64,000 nt of DNA from Pseudomonadota bacterium (GTDB lineage: Bacteria > Pseudomonadota > Gammaproteobacteria > Burkholderiales > Burkholderiaceae_E): NCBI GenBank assembly GCA_023389055.1, contig JAEWFA010000024.1, positions 1-64,000 of the forward strand, in the 5' to 3' direction. The position numbers were made by a program, and so were the translations under genes. Under the pieces are notes generated by a model, which made no database searches, was not told where the DNA came from, and saw only the letters and a list, made by a program, of their open reading frames with translations. Below, one piece after another: positions 1 through 8,131 of this stretch (position 1 is the first letter of the stretch; each line of letters begins with the position of its first letter).

Positions 1-157
1 CGGCGCCCTCGCCCGCGGCGCCGGCGCCGCCCGGCTCGTCGCGGGCCGCGCCGGCGTCGAACGGCATTGCGACGATCAATGGCTCGAGCAACCCGACGGC
101 TGCCGCGTCGAGCGCATCGAGCCGCAGATCGCCGGCAGGATTCGCATTCGCGTTCAT
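1..157 (-). CDS. CheA-type hybrid kinase of pilus chemosensory system (PilL/ChpA), N-terminal fragment
   Basis: Only the first 52 codons are in the window; the gene continues past base 1. The ATG at 157-155 overlaps the TGA of the upstream receptor gene (ATGA), so translation is probably coupled. The visible residues (MNANANPAGDLRLDALDAAA and an alanine/glycine-rich stretch) carry no diagnostic domain. The assignment rests on position: it is the fifth gene in a PilG-PilH-PilI-PilJ order, where PilL/ChpA normally follows. That protein is a large histidine kinase with several phosphotransfer domains that controls type IV pilus extension and twitching. The identity is inferred from context only. 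Confidence 0.5.
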   Translation of the reverse strand, partial: MNANANPAGDLRLDALDAAAVGLLEPLIVAMPFDAGAARDEPGGAGAAGEGA

Positions 158-1545
158 GGTTGCGACGGCGTGCGAAACACCTTCACTTCCTCGACCAGCG
201 AGCGCGCGTACTCGACGAGCCGGCGCGTCTCGATCGACTGCGCGCGAAGCTGGCGCGCCGTCTCGGCGCTCGCGTCGCGGATCACTTCGGCGCGCGTCTG
301 CAGCCCCGAGCCGAGCCGCGCCTGCTCCTCCGACGTGGTCGCGATCTGTCGCACGTCGTCGACGAGCGATCCGGTTTCCGCCTGCGTGCGCCGCATCGCC
401 TGGCCGGCATCGTCGGCCATCCGCGTGATCGCGACCACCTGCCCGATCGCGTCGTTCATCGCGCGCACCGTCTCGTGGGCTTCGGTCTGTATCGCGGTGA
501 CGAGCCTGGCGATGCGCGCGGTGGACTCGCGCGCCGACTCCGACAGTCGCTTCACCTCATCGGCGACGACGGCGAAGCTGCGACCGGCCTCGCCGGCGGA
601 TGCGGCCTTCATCGACGCATTCAGCGCCAGAATGCCGGTGCGCTCCGAGATTGCCTGCAGGATTCCGACGACCTGCCCGATCTCCTGCGTGCGCTCGCCC
701 AGTCGCTTGATTCGCTTCTCGGTCTGGCGGATCAGCTCGCGCGACTGCACGATGCCCTCGATCGTGGCGCCGACCACGCGGACCGCCTCGCCCGTCTCGA
801 CCAGGGCCCGTCCGGCCGACTGATCCACCTGGTGCGCGCGCTGCGCGACGACGACCAGCGCCTGCGCCGCCTGCGACAGCTCGCTTGCCGCCATGCCGAC
901 CTCGCGCTGCTCGCGGGCGGCGGCGGTGATCGCCATGTCGGACTGCCCGCGCAGCGCGAAGGTGGCCTGCGCGACATCGTTGGCCAGGCGACTGACGCTC
1001 TCGAGCACGCGCGACATCTCGTCGGTGAGCAGGTTCAACGCATCGGCGATCGCACCGGTGACGTTCTCCGTGACCGGAACGCGCACGCCCAGATCCTTCG
1101 TCGTCGCGATCGTGCCCACCGTCTTCATGATCTCGATCACCGACGTGTTCAGCTCCTCGCTGTCGCGGATCGTGCGGTTCAGGCCGGCGACACGATCGTC
1201 GAGCAGGCGGTCGAGCGCGTCGGCAAGTCCGGCGAACTCGTCGCGGCCCTCCCAGCGCACGCGCGCATCGAGTTCGCCGTCGGACAACGCCTCGAGCGTC
1301 GACTGGATGCGCGCGACAGGCTCGCTGACCGACGAAGCCAGGCGGCGTCCGTAGAACGTCCCGCCCACCGCGAGCAGCGCCGCGCCGACCAGCACGGCGA
1401 TGCCCACCGTCTCGAAAGCCGAAGTGCCGCCCGCGTTGCGCGCGAGCAGCCAGGCGGCGCCGGCCGCCAACGCGACGACCAGCGGCGCCGCCGCCAGAAG
1501 CGCGATACCGGTGCGCAGGCGCTCGGCAAAGGATCGCTCGGCCAC
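154..1545 (-). CDS. pilJ: Methyl-accepting chemotaxis receptor, PilJ-like, without a periplasmic sensor domain
   Basis: The product is a membrane chemoreceptor that would control the CheA-type kinase of the type IV pilus system. I chose the GTG at 1545-1543 (463 aa), 4 bases after the stop of the CheW gene; a longer open frame exists but runs through the CheW gene. Two hydrophobic segments (about residues 13-35 and 46-64) are separated by only about 10 residues, so there is almost no periplasmic loop. A HAMP domain follows (about 65-118), then a long helical signalling domain. Its hairpin tip (ILALNASMKAASAGEAG, FAVVADEVKRL) is close to the PilJ type. Classical PilJ is about 680 aa with a periplasmic domain, so this version probably senses a cytoplasmic or membrane signal. 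Confidence 0.85.
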   Translation of the reverse strand: MAERSFAERLRTGIALLAAAPLVVALAAGAAWLLARNAGGTSAFETVGIAVLVGAALLAVGGTFYGRRLASSVSEPVARIQSTLEALSDGELDARVRWEGRDEFAGLADALDRLLDDRVAGLNRTIRDSEELNTSVIEIMKTVGTIATTKDLGVRVPVTENVTGAIADALNLLTDEMSRVLESVSRLANDVAQATFALRGQSDMAITAAAREQREVGMAASELSQAAQALVVVAQRAHQVDQSAGRALVETGEAVRVVGATIEGIVQSRELIRQTEKRIKRLGERTQEIGQVVGILQAISERTGILALNASMKAASAGEAGRSFAVVADEVKRLSESARESTARIARLVTAIQTEAHETVRAMNDAIGQVVAITRMADDAGQAMRRTQAETGSLVDDVRQIATTSEEQARLGSGLQTRAEVIRDASAETARQLRAQSIETRRLVEYARSLVEEVKVFRTPSQP

Positions 1546-1549
1546 CGAA

Positions 1550-2014
1550 TCAATCCGCCAGCAGCGCGGCGACCAGCCGCGACGGATCGATGTCGTACCA
1601 CGGCTCGCCTTCGGCGCCTTCGGCGAGGACACGGCGCGAGACGATCGCATCGAAGAACGGACACCGGGCCGGCACGTCGACCCTCGCGATCGGCACGTCG
1701 AGCGCGGCGGCATCGGCCCGCACCGGGTGCGGCGCACCGTCGACGATCACTGCTGCGACGTTCGGCGGCGCTCCGATCACCAGCACCTCGTGCGCCTCGC
1801 GCGCGGCCGCCGCGGGTCTTCGATTCTCCGGATCCGCCGAGGCGTCGAGCACGACGAGCGGTTGCCCGCGCAACTGCATCAGCCCGGCGACGCGCCGGGG
1901 TGCGAGCGGCAGCGGATGCAGCGTCGCCTGCGCGACGTATTCGAGCGGCGTGCCGGCCGGCATACGCACCGCAAGGCCGGCCAGGCGCACGCCGAAGGAC
2001 GGCGGCTGCGTCAT
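1550..2014 (-). CDS. pilI: CheW-like coupling protein (PilI)
   Basis: This 154-residue protein has the size and position of PilI, the CheW-type adaptor linking the PilJ receptor to the CheA-type kinase. The CheW-like fold is suggested by the segments GLMQLRGQPLVVLDAS and EVLVIGAPPNVAAVIVDG. The ATG at 2014-2012 overlaps the TGA of the upstream receiver gene (ATGA), which sets the start and suggests translational coupling. The stop lies 4 bases before the receptor start, so pilG-H-I-J-L reads as one operon. It acts at the cytoplasmic face of the receptor array. Sequence similarity in PilI proteins is low, so position carries much of the assignment. Confidence 0.8.
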   Translation of the reverse strand: MTQPPSFGVRLAGLAVRMPAGTPLEYVAQATLHPLPLAPRRVAGLMQLRGQPLVVLDASADPENRRPAAAAREAHEVLVIGAPPNVAAVIVDGAPHPVRADAAALDVPIARVDVPARCPFFDAIVSRRVLAEGAEGEPWYDIDPSRLVAALLAD

Positions 2015-2373
2015 TGAACGGCGAACTTCAGCGCTTCGAGCAACTGCGCGTCGCTGTACGGCTTGCCGATCAGCGCCTTGGCTCCCTGCATGCGCGCCCA
2101 GACCTGGTCGGCGCGCTGGCACTTGGTCGAGACGAACACGACCGGGATCGAGCGCGTGAGCGGATCGCCGGCGAGCCGCCGACAGGTCTGGTAGCCGTCG
2201 AGATCGGGCATCACGATGTCCAGGAAGATGATCGCCGGGCGCTCGGCGCGGGCCTTCTCGATCGCCTCGATGCCGCCGACGGCCGTGCTCACGTGCCAGC
2301 CGGCGTCGGTGAGGATCGCCGACATTCGCGCGCGCTCGGTGGCCGCGTCGTCGACGACCAATGCGGTGTTCAT
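2011..2373 (-). CDS. pilH: Single-domain response regulator (PilH)
   Basis: The product is a 120-residue stand-alone receiver domain. Hallmarks are the acidic pair in ALVVDDAATER, the phosphoacceptor in FLDIVMPDLDGYQ, the switch residue region VVFVSTK and the conserved lysine in ALIGKPYS. The ATG at 2373-2371 has a purine-rich ribosome site (GAAGGAG) about 6 bases upstream; an upstream in-frame ATG would give a poorly conserved extension. In the Pil-Chp system PilH is one of two CheY-like outputs of the PilL/ChpA kinase and tunes pilus retraction or signalling. It sits between the PilG-like and PilI genes, as expected. Confidence 0.85.
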   Translation of the reverse strand: MNTALVVDDAATERARMSAILTDAGWHVSTAVGGIEAIEKARAERPAIIFLDIVMPDLDGYQTCRRLAGDPLTRSIPVVFVSTKCQRADQVWARMQGAKALIGKPYSDAQLLEALKFAVQ

Positions 2374-2456
2374 CGATGCTCCTTCGGGCGAACTGCGGTG
2401 CCAACCCGACATTGTGCCGGCATCGACGCCCACGGCGCCCGTCGCACGAGCGCCGC

Positions 2457-3668
2457 TCATTCGCCCCCGCCGCCGGCGCCGCCCCGGGAGCGCAACGACG
2501 CGGCCTGCGCCTGCGCCGCATCCTGCGCAGGCCTGGTCGCGTGAGCGGCCGCCAGCGCCTGCGGGTCAGGCGTGAGCCGCAACAGGGCGCCCAGGTCGTC
2601 GATGGCGAGCGATTTGCGCAACTGCTTGACCACCGCAGCCTCCAGCTGGCGCAGCGGCACCGGCTTGACGAGGTAGCTGTTGCAGCCGGCCAGCGCGCCG
2701 CGCGCGAGGTCGAAGGGCGAAGACCGGCTAGTCAGGATGATCACCGGAACGCCGCGATGTCGACGCCGGATCTGGCGCGTGAGCTTGTAGCCGTCGACTC
2801 CCGGCATCACGACGTCGACGAGGACGAGGTCGTAGTGCGCCTGCGACAGTCGCGCAAGCGCCTCGTCGGCGCTGCCCGCCGCATCGCAAAGCGCGTTCAT
2901 CCGCGCGAAGGCGATCGACAACTGCTGTCGAACGGTGGGGCTGTCGTCGACCACCAGCACGCGGATGCGCGGAGGCGCAGGCTCGCCGCTGCGCGGGAAA
3001 GCCACGAGGTTCGACGGCGCCCGGCCGGGCTGCGCGGGCGAAGGGCCGGATGCCGCTTCCGCGGCCGCGACGCGCGCGCGCATCGCCGCCTCTCGTGCGT
3101 CGTCGCCCTCGCGCGACTTGCGCGCGGCTTCGCGCAGGAACTCGCGCGTGGAACGTTCGCCGTCGGCAGGCGCGCCGCCCTGCGCCGAGCCGGCCGGCTG
3201 GCTTGATGCGTCGAGCGCAGCCGCGGGTCGACCCGTTGCTGCCGTCGCTGCCGTCGCTGCCGTCGCTGTCGTCGTGCCAGGCGGCTCCGCGGCGGCAGGC
3301 GCAGCGCCGGCTACGCCCTCCTTCGCCCGCGACAGGTCCATCTCGACGACCCGGTTCAGGATCGGCAGCAACTGCAACGTGAGCCGGTCGATCGAGATCG
3401 CGTGCCGCGCATTGCTGGTCGCGCCGCGCGGCACCGCGGAGATGACGGGCAGGTTGCGACCGGCGCTGCGCGCGCGCGCCACCGCGCGCAAGCCCTCGGG
3501 CGCCAGCGGGTTGACGATCAGGATGTCGACCGCGAGGGGATCGGGCCTCGCCTCGAAGCGAAAGGCGTAGCGGTTGTACTGGCTGTGCTTGAAGACGATC
3601 TCGATCAGGCGCACGTCGCGCGGATCGAGTCCGGCCGCCGCCACCCGGTATTGCGGTCTGCTTTCCAT
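2457..3668 (-). CDS. PilG-like response regulator with extra N-terminal pseudo-receiver-like domain
   Basis: The product is a 403-residue cytoplasmic regulator at the head of the pilus chemosensory operon. The C-terminal receiver is intact: VLVVDDSPTVRQQL, phosphoacceptor in LVLVDVVMPGVDGYKLT, VIILTSRS and the lysine in SYLVKPVP, matching PilG. A low-complexity Ala/Thr/Pro linker precedes it. The first ~110 residues (from YRVAAAGLDP) can be read as a second, degenerate receiver in which VDILIVNPLAPEG carries Asn where the phosphoacceptor Asp should be. I chose the ATG at 3668-3666 because it follows a GGGGG ribosome site; an upstream in-frame start would add 14 residues. PilG itself is about 130 aa, so the N-terminal half is an extension. 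A tail rich in Ala, Gln and Gly follows the receiver. Confidence 0.8.
   Translation of the reverse strand: MESRPQYRVAAAGLDPRDVRLIEIVFKHSQYNRYAFRFEARPDPLAVDILIVNPLAPEGLRAVARARSAGRNLPVISAVPRGATSNARHAISIDRLTLQLLPILNRVVEMDLSRAKEGVAGAAPAAAEPPGTTTATAATAATAATGRPAAALDASSQPAGSAQGGAPADGERSTREFLREAARKSREGDDAREAAMRARVAAAEAASGPSPAQPGRAPSNLVAFPRSGEPAPPRIRVLVVDDSPTVRQQLSIAFARMNALCDAAGSADEALARLSQAHYDLVLVDVVMPGVDGYKLTRQIRRRHRGVPVIILTSRSSPFDLARGALAGCNSYLVKPVPLRQLEAAVVKQLRKSLAIDDLGALLRLTPDPQALAAAHATRPAQDAAQAQAASLRSRGGAGGGGE
3238..3273. repeat. Four tandem copies of a 9-bp unit inside the PilG-like gene
   Basis: The unit GCTGCCGTC occurs three times, followed by one variant copy, GCTGTCGTC. It lies in frame in the linker of the PilG-like regulator and encodes the Ala/Thr repeat in TTTATAATAATAAT. 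Copy-number change would lengthen or shorten the linker by three residues without breaking the frame. Confidence 0.9.
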
Positions 3669-3799
3669 CCCCCGTGCCGCCCGTGATCGCTCGCTCGCGG
3701 CAACCACCACCGGGCCGCGTCGCCGCGCATTGTCGCGCCAAGCCCGGAACTCACCAAGTGGCGTGCTAGCATCGAAACGTCCCCCGTCGGATCGATCGC

Positions 3800-5095
3800 A
3801 TGTCCCAGCGCGACTTCTACGGCTTCGACACGCTCACCGTGCACGCCGGCGCAAGGCCCGACCCGGCCACCGGCGCGCGCATCACGCCGATCTACCTGTC
3901 CACCGCCTTCGCGTTCCGGGATACCGACCAGGCGGCGGCGTTGTTCGACATGGAGCAGTCGGGCCACGTCTACTCGCGCATCAGCAACCCCACGGTGTCG
4001 GCGCTCGAAGAGCGCATCGCGGCGCTGGAGTCGGGCGTAGGCGCGATCGCCACCGCCAGCGGACAGGCCGCGCTGCACCTGGCGATCGCCACGATCGCCG
4101 GCGCAGGCTCGCACGTGGTCGCCTCGCGCGCGCTGTACGGCGGCTCGCACAACCTGCTGCAATACACGCTGCCGCGCTTCGGCATCCGGACCACCTTCGT
4201 CGACCCGCGCAGCGCCGACGCCTGGCGCGCGGCACTGCGGCCGAACACGAAACTGCTGCTCGGCGAGACGCTGGGCAACCCCGGGCTCGACGTGCTCGAC
4301 ATCCCCGCCGTCGCCGACATCGCGCACGCGCACGGGGTGCCGCTGCTGGTCGACTCCACGTTCACCACGCCGTGGCTGATGAAGCCCGGCGACCTCGGCG
4401 CCGACCTCGTTCTGCACTCGGCGACCAAGTTCCTCTGCGGCCACGGTACCGTCGTCGGCGGCCTGCTCGTCGACGTGGGGCGCTTCGACTGGGACGCCTC
4501 GGGCCGATTCCCCGAACTGACCGAGCCGTACGAAGGCTTTCACGGAATGGTGTTCTCCGACGAATCGACGGTCGCTCCGTTCCTGCTGCGGGCGCGCCGC
4601 GAAGGGCTGCGCGACTTCGGCGCATGCCTGAGTCCGATGAACGCCTTCGAGATTTTGCAGGGCGTCGAGACGCTGCCGTTGCGCATGGCACGACACGTCG
4701 AAAACGCGCAGCGCGTGGCCGAGTACCTGGCCGCACACGCGATGGTCGGGCGCGTGATGTACCCGGGGCTGCCTTCGCATCCCGATCACGCGCTGGCCCG
4801 GCGGCTGATGCCGCGCGGCTGCGGGTCGGTGTTCAGCTTCGAGCTGAAAGGCGATCGCGCCGCCGGGCGGCGCTTCGTCGAAGCGTTGCGCCTGTTCTCG
4901 CACCTGGCGAACGTCGGCGACGCCCGCTCGCTGGTCATCCATCCGGCGACGACGACGCATTTCCGGATGGACGAAGCGGCGCTCGCTGCGGCCGGCATCG
5001 GCGAAGGCACGCTGCGCCTTTCGATCGGGCTGGAAGATCCGGCCGATCTCGTCGCCGATCTCGAGTCGGCTTTTCGCGCGGCGGCGCGCGGCTGA
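3800..5095 (+). CDS. metY: O-acetylhomoserine sulfhydrylase (PLP-dependent Cys/Met metabolism enzyme)
   Basis: This 431-residue protein belongs to the Cys/Met-metabolism PLP enzyme family and would make homocysteine from an acylated homoserine and sulfide. The PLP lysine is in LHSATKFLCGHGTVVGG; other family marks are YSRISNPTVSALEERIAALE near the N-terminus and the C-terminal SLVIHPATTTH and LRLSIGLED. The N-terminus (GFDTLTVHAGARPDPATGAR) and the length fit the O-acetylhomoserine sulfhydrylase branch better than the shorter succinyl-type MetZ, though substrate choice cannot be proved from sequence. It starts divergently from the pilus operon. The hydrolase gene 12 bases downstream probably shares its transcript. 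Confidence 0.88.
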   Translation: MSQRDFYGFDTLTVHAGARPDPATGARITPIYLSTAFAFRDTDQAAALFDMEQSGHVYSRISNPTVSALEERIAALESGVGAIATASGQAALHLAIATIAGAGSHVVASRALYGGSHNLLQYTLPRFGIRTTFVDPRSADAWRAALRPNTKLLLGETLGNPGLDVLDIPAVADIAHAHGVPLLVDSTFTTPWLMKPGDLGADLVLHSATKFLCGHGTVVGGLLVDVGRFDWDASGRFPELTEPYEGFHGMVFSDESTVAPFLLRARREGLRDFGACLSPMNAFEILQGVETLPLRMARHVENAQRVAEYLAAHAMVGRVMYPGLPSHPDHALARRLMPRGCGSVFSFELKGDRAAGRRFVEALRLFSHLANVGDARSLVIHPATTTHFRMDEAALAAAGIGEGTLRLSIGLEDPADLVADLESAFRAAARG

Positions 5096-5107
5096 AGGGA
5101 GCCGGCC

Positions 5108-5953
5108 GTGCAAGTCCGCGTCGATGGCCATCGCGTCCACGCCTACACCGGCGGCGTCGCTTTCGATCCCGCGCAACCGGTCGTCGTGTTCCTGCACGGC
5201 GCGCAGCACGACCACAGTGTCTGGATCCTGCAGTCGCGCTATTTCGCCCATCACGGATACGCAGTGCTTGCGCTCGACCTGCCGGGTCACGGGCGCAGCG
5301 AAGGCGAGCCGCTGACGACGATCGAGACGCTCGGCCGCTGGGTCGTCTGCGCGCTGGACGCCTTCGGCGTTTCGCAGGCCACGCTCGTCGGCCACAGCAT
5401 GGGGTCGCTCGTCGCGCTCGAGGTGGCCGGCGCGTCGCCGCAACGCGTGCTCGGCATCGCGCTCGTCGGCACCGCATTCCCGATGAAGGTCTCCGACGCG
5501 CTGCTCGCGGCAGCGCGCGACGACGAGCCGCGCGCCTTCGACATGATCAACTTCTGGTCGCATTCGACGATCAGCGCGCGGCCCGGCTCGCCGGCTCCCG
5601 GTTTTTCGATCTTCAACCAGAACCGGCGCCTGATGGAGCGGCAAAAGCCGGGCGTGCTCTCCGTCGACTTCGCGGCGTGCAATGCGTGGCAAGGCGGCTT
5701 CGAACGGGCGGACGCATTGCGCTGCCCGGCGCTCTTCGTGCTCGGCGCACGCGATGCGATGACGCAGCCGCGTTTCGCGCGCGCGCTGATCGACCGGCTC
5801 GCAAAGGCGGCCGCCGCGTGCGGCGTCGCCGCTCCGGTCGTCGTCGAGATCGTCGACTGCGGACACGCGATCACCGCCGAGTCGCCCGATGCGCTGCGCG
5901 CCGCGTTGCGCACCTTCCTCGGCGCGACGCGCCCGGCTACACTTCCCGCCTGA
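5108..5953 (+). CDS. Alpha/beta-fold hydrolase
   Basis: The product is a 281-residue alpha/beta hydrolase. The nucleophile is Ser97 in the elbow GHSMGS; a likely acid is the Asp in VLGARDAMTQP, and the catalytic His is in DCGHAITAES near the C-terminus. The oxyanion-side motif FLHGAQHDHSVW is also typical. The start is a GTG at 5108-5110 with GAAGGGAG about 10 bases upstream. It follows metY by 12 bases and so is probably cotranscribed. A homoserine acyltransferase role is conceivable next to metY, but the protein is shorter than MetX and lacks its usual signature, so the substrate is unknown. Confidence 0.85.
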   Translation: MQVRVDGHRVHAYTGGVAFDPAQPVVVFLHGAQHDHSVWILQSRYFAHHGYAVLALDLPGHGRSEGEPLTTIETLGRWVVCALDAFGVSQATLVGHSMGSLVALEVAGASPQRVLGIALVGTAFPMKVSDALLAAARDDEPRAFDMINFWSHSTISARPGSPAPGFSIFNQNRRLMERQKPGVLSVDFAACNAWQGGFERADALRCPALFVLGARDAMTQPRFARALIDRLAKAAAACGVAAPVVVEIVDCGHAITAESPDALRAALRTFLGATRPATLPA

Positions 5954-6041
5954 TCGGGCTCGCAGGCGCTGGACGCCGCAGGGCCCGACCGCGACAGACG
6001 CCGCGCTCGAACGCGGCGCTACCCGCCGGGGAGGGCGAGGA

Positions 6042-6359
6042 ATGAGCGCGACCGCACAGGGGCCGTATCGGACTTTCGACGACTTCTATCGTTTCTACCT
6101 CGGCGAGCACCGCACGCCCTGGTGCCGCCGGCTGCATTTCTTCGGCTGCCTCGGGGCGCTGTTCTGCGTGGCGAAGCTCCTGGCGACGCTGAATCCGTGG
6201 TGGCTGGCGACGGCGATCGTCTGGGGCTACGGACTCGCCTGGCTCGGTCACTACGGTTTCGAGCACAACCGCCCGGCATCGTTTCGACACCCGTTGTACA
6301 GCTTCGCGGGCGACTGGGTGATGTTCCGCGACATCCTGCTCAACCGGATCCCGTTCTGA
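6042..6359 (+). CDS. Mpo1-like (DUF962) small membrane protein
   Basis: This 105-residue protein matches the DUF962/Mpo1-like pattern: FYRFYLGEHRTPWCRRLHF at the N-terminus, two hydrophobic segments (about residues 27-42 and 46-62), and GHYGFEHNRPASF followed by HPLYSFAGDWVMF. In yeast the family member Mpo1 is an iron-dependent dioxygenase acting on 2-hydroxy fatty acids; the bacterial role is not established. Conserved histidines in EHR, LHF, GHY and FEHN could bind metal. The ATG is preceded by GAGGGCGAGG. Its last 20 bases overlap the convergent yihY-like gene. Confidence 0.8.
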   Translation: MSATAQGPYRTFDDFYRFYLGEHRTPWCRRLHFFGCLGALFCVAKLLATLNPWWLATAIVWGYGLAWLGHYGFEHNRPASFRHPLYSFAGDWVMFRDILLNRIPF

Positions 6360-7659
6360 GCGTCGCAGGCTCGCTCGGCGGAGCGAGCCGAGCCGACGCG
6401 GCGTCGTCCACCAGCGGCCGGTCGATTCCGTCGGGGAAGCGTTCGCGCTCGGCGCCCCGCCCTGCGCGCCCGGCGCTCCAGATCTCCTCGAAGAGCGCGC
6501 GCAGGCTCATCGAGCGCGGATCATCGGCCCACGCCCAGCGCTCGGCCCAGACCGTATCGGCCGCTGCGCCGGTCCGGTTCCGCGGTCGCGCACGGCGGTG
6601 GCCGGGATGGGGGGCGCGGCTCCTCGACGCGGGTTCGGCGACGGCCTGCGGGTCGCCTAGCTGCACGAAACGCGTGAGATAGCCCAGACGCGTGAGCAGC
6701 AGCGCGACCTCGACCGCGCGCTCGGCGTCGCTACCCAGCGAGGGCGCCACACGCGCGACCGGCATCGCGGCGTGCGAATCGGCACCGAGCGCTTCGCGCA
6801 TCGCAGCGAGCACGAGGTGCGCGTCGTCGAAGCGCGCCTGCGGCGTGCGCGCCAGATGCGGCTCGCCCGACGAGTTCCAGAAGCGCAGGTTGGCCGCAAG
6901 CAGTGCACCGATCAGCACCGACATCCAGCCGAGAAACAGCCACAGCAGGAACAGCGGCAGCGCCGCGAAGGTTCCGTAGACGATCTTGTAGGTCGGCAGG
7001 CTCGTGACGTACAGCCCCAGCGCGGTGCGCAGGAACTCGAACAGCAAGGCCGCGAGCACCGCCCCGAGCAGCGCGTCACGCCAGCGCACCGAGGCGCTGG
7101 GCAACAGCCGGTACAGCAGCGCCAGCCCGGCGACCGACGTCGCCCAGGGCAGCACGAAGAACCAGGCATTGCGCACCTCGTTCAGGTCGGCGCCGCGCAG
7201 CCACGACGTTGCGACGATGCCATGGAAGACCAGGCTCGCGCCGAGCAGCAACGGACCGAGCGTGAGCATCATCCAGTGCATCGCCAGCCGATGCGCGAGC
7301 GGTCGCCGCCGGTCGGCGAGCCAGATGCGATTGAGCGTGTCCTCGATCGTGTGCAACGCGATGAAGGCGGTGAGCAGGAACACGGTCAGGCCGATCACCG
7401 ACAGCTCGTTCGCCTTGGCGGCGAACTGGTTCAGCAACTCGATCACCGTGTCGCTGATCGACGACGGAAACAGGTTCACCAGCAGGAACCCCTGCAGTGC
7501 TTCGCGCAGGCGCCCGAACATCGGCGAGGCGGTGGTCACCCAGAACACGATCGAGAACATCGGCGCGATTGCGAGCAGCGACAGGAACGCGAGACTGCCG
7601 GCCGTCTGCGGCAGCCGCAGCTGATTGGCCTGGCGCCACATCGCCCGACCCAGGCGCAC
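6340..7659 (-). CDS. YihY/BrkB family inner-membrane protein
   Basis: The product is a polytopic membrane protein of the YihY/BrkB family, once annotated as RNase BN. Its motifs align with E. coli YihY: LPQTAGSLAFLSLLAIAPMF at the first helix, ALHTIEDTLNRIWLADRR, MHWMMLTLGPLLLGAS, a DLNEVRNAWFFVLPW segment and PTYKIVYGTFAALPLFLLW near the last helix. A cytoplasmic tail of about 150 residues follows, which makes it longer than YihY (290 aa). The start is uncertain: the GTG at 7659-7657 is given, the ATG at 7641-7639 is equally possible, and an upstream ATG at 7767 would overlap the divergent gene. Function is unknown. Confidence 0.82.
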   Translation of the reverse strand: MRLGRAMWRQANQLRLPQTAGSLAFLSLLAIAPMFSIVFWVTTASPMFGRLREALQGFLLVNLFPSSISDTVIELLNQFAAKANELSVIGLTVFLLTAFIALHTIEDTLNRIWLADRRRPLAHRLAMHWMMLTLGPLLLGASLVFHGIVATSWLRGADLNEVRNAWFFVLPWATSVAGLALLYRLLPSASVRWRDALLGAVLAALLFEFLRTALGLYVTSLPTYKIVYGTFAALPLFLLWLFLGWMSVLIGALLAANLRFWNSSGEPHLARTPQARFDDAHLVLAAMREALGADSHAAMPVARVAPSLGSDAERAVEVALLLTRLGYLTRFVQLGDPQAVAEPASRSRAPHPGHRRARPRNRTGAAADTVWAERWAWADDPRSMSLRALFEEIWSAGRAGRGAERERFPDGIDRPLVDDAASARLAPPSEPATLRTGSG

Positions 7660-7682
7660 GATCCGGTGCGGCGCCGACTCGC

Positions 7683-7688
7683 TAGAAT
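7683..7688 (+). promoter_or_regulatory. Possible -10 element (TAGAAT) upstream of the DUF2069 gene
   Basis: TAGAAT lies 77 bases before the DUF2069 start, in a region otherwise very rich in G and C. I see no good -35 at 16-18 bases upstream, so this is a weak call based on the hexamer alone. Confidence 0.3.
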
Positions 7689-7765
7689 CGGAGCCGGTGC
7701 TTCGCGCGTCGCGACGCGATGCGCTCTGCCCATCTGCGTCCGTCCTTCGCGCTTCGCGCCCGCTC

Positions 7766-8131
7766 ATGCCTTCCCTCTCGCCGTCGTCGCTGCGCCGCAC
7801 CGCAGTCGCCTGCATCGTTGCACTGATCGTGCTGGGCATCGCCTGGGAAACCTGGCTCGCACCGCTCAGGTCCGGCGCATGGCTGCTGTCGCTCAAGGTC
7901 GTCCCGCTGCTCTTCGCGCTGCCCGGCATCGCTGCCGGGCGGGTGCGGGTGCACCAGTGGTGGTCGATGCTGATTCTCGGTTATCTGGCCGAGGGCGTGG
8001 TGCGAGCCACCTCGGAAGCAGGGATCTCGGCTCGCCTGGCGGCGATCGAAATCGTGCTCGCCGTCGTCGCGTTCACGGCGATAGTGCTGTACGTTCAGCG
8101 CGTTCGTCGCGCGATCGGGCAGCCGGGCTGA
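7766..8131 (+). CDS. DUF2069 small integral membrane protein
   Basis: This 121-residue hydrophobic protein fits the DUF2069 family of proteobacterial inner-membrane proteins of unknown function. There are about four membrane segments: TAVACIVALIVLGIAW, SLKVVPLLFALPGIAAG, WWSMLILGYLAEGVV and IEIVLAVVAFTAIVLYV. A short basic tail (QRVRRAIGQ) follows. The chosen ATG at 7766-7768 keeps the protein at family length; a longer in-frame start exists 141 bases upstream. The last 59 bases overlap the convergent dusA gene. Confidence 0.75.
   Translation: MPSLSPSSLRRTAVACIVALIVLGIAWETWLAPLRSGAWLLSLKVVPLLFALPGIAAGRVRVHQWWSMLILGYLAEGVVRATSEAGISARLAAIEIVLAVVAFTAIVLYVQRVRRAIGQPG

Noticed and set aside
1546..1737. 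Upstream extension of the PilJ-like frame
   Set aside because: The extra residues lie within the CheW gene in another frame and look unlike protein; the GTG at 1545 fits the operon spacing.
67..2544. An 825-codon open frame on the plus strand opposite the pilus operon
   Set aside because: It is arginine-rich, has no domain, and lies antisense to four genes with clear families; such frames are common in DNA this rich in G and C.
3766..3772. TAGCAT before metY as a -10 element
   Set aside because: No -35-like hexamer at suitable distance and only a moderate hexamer match.
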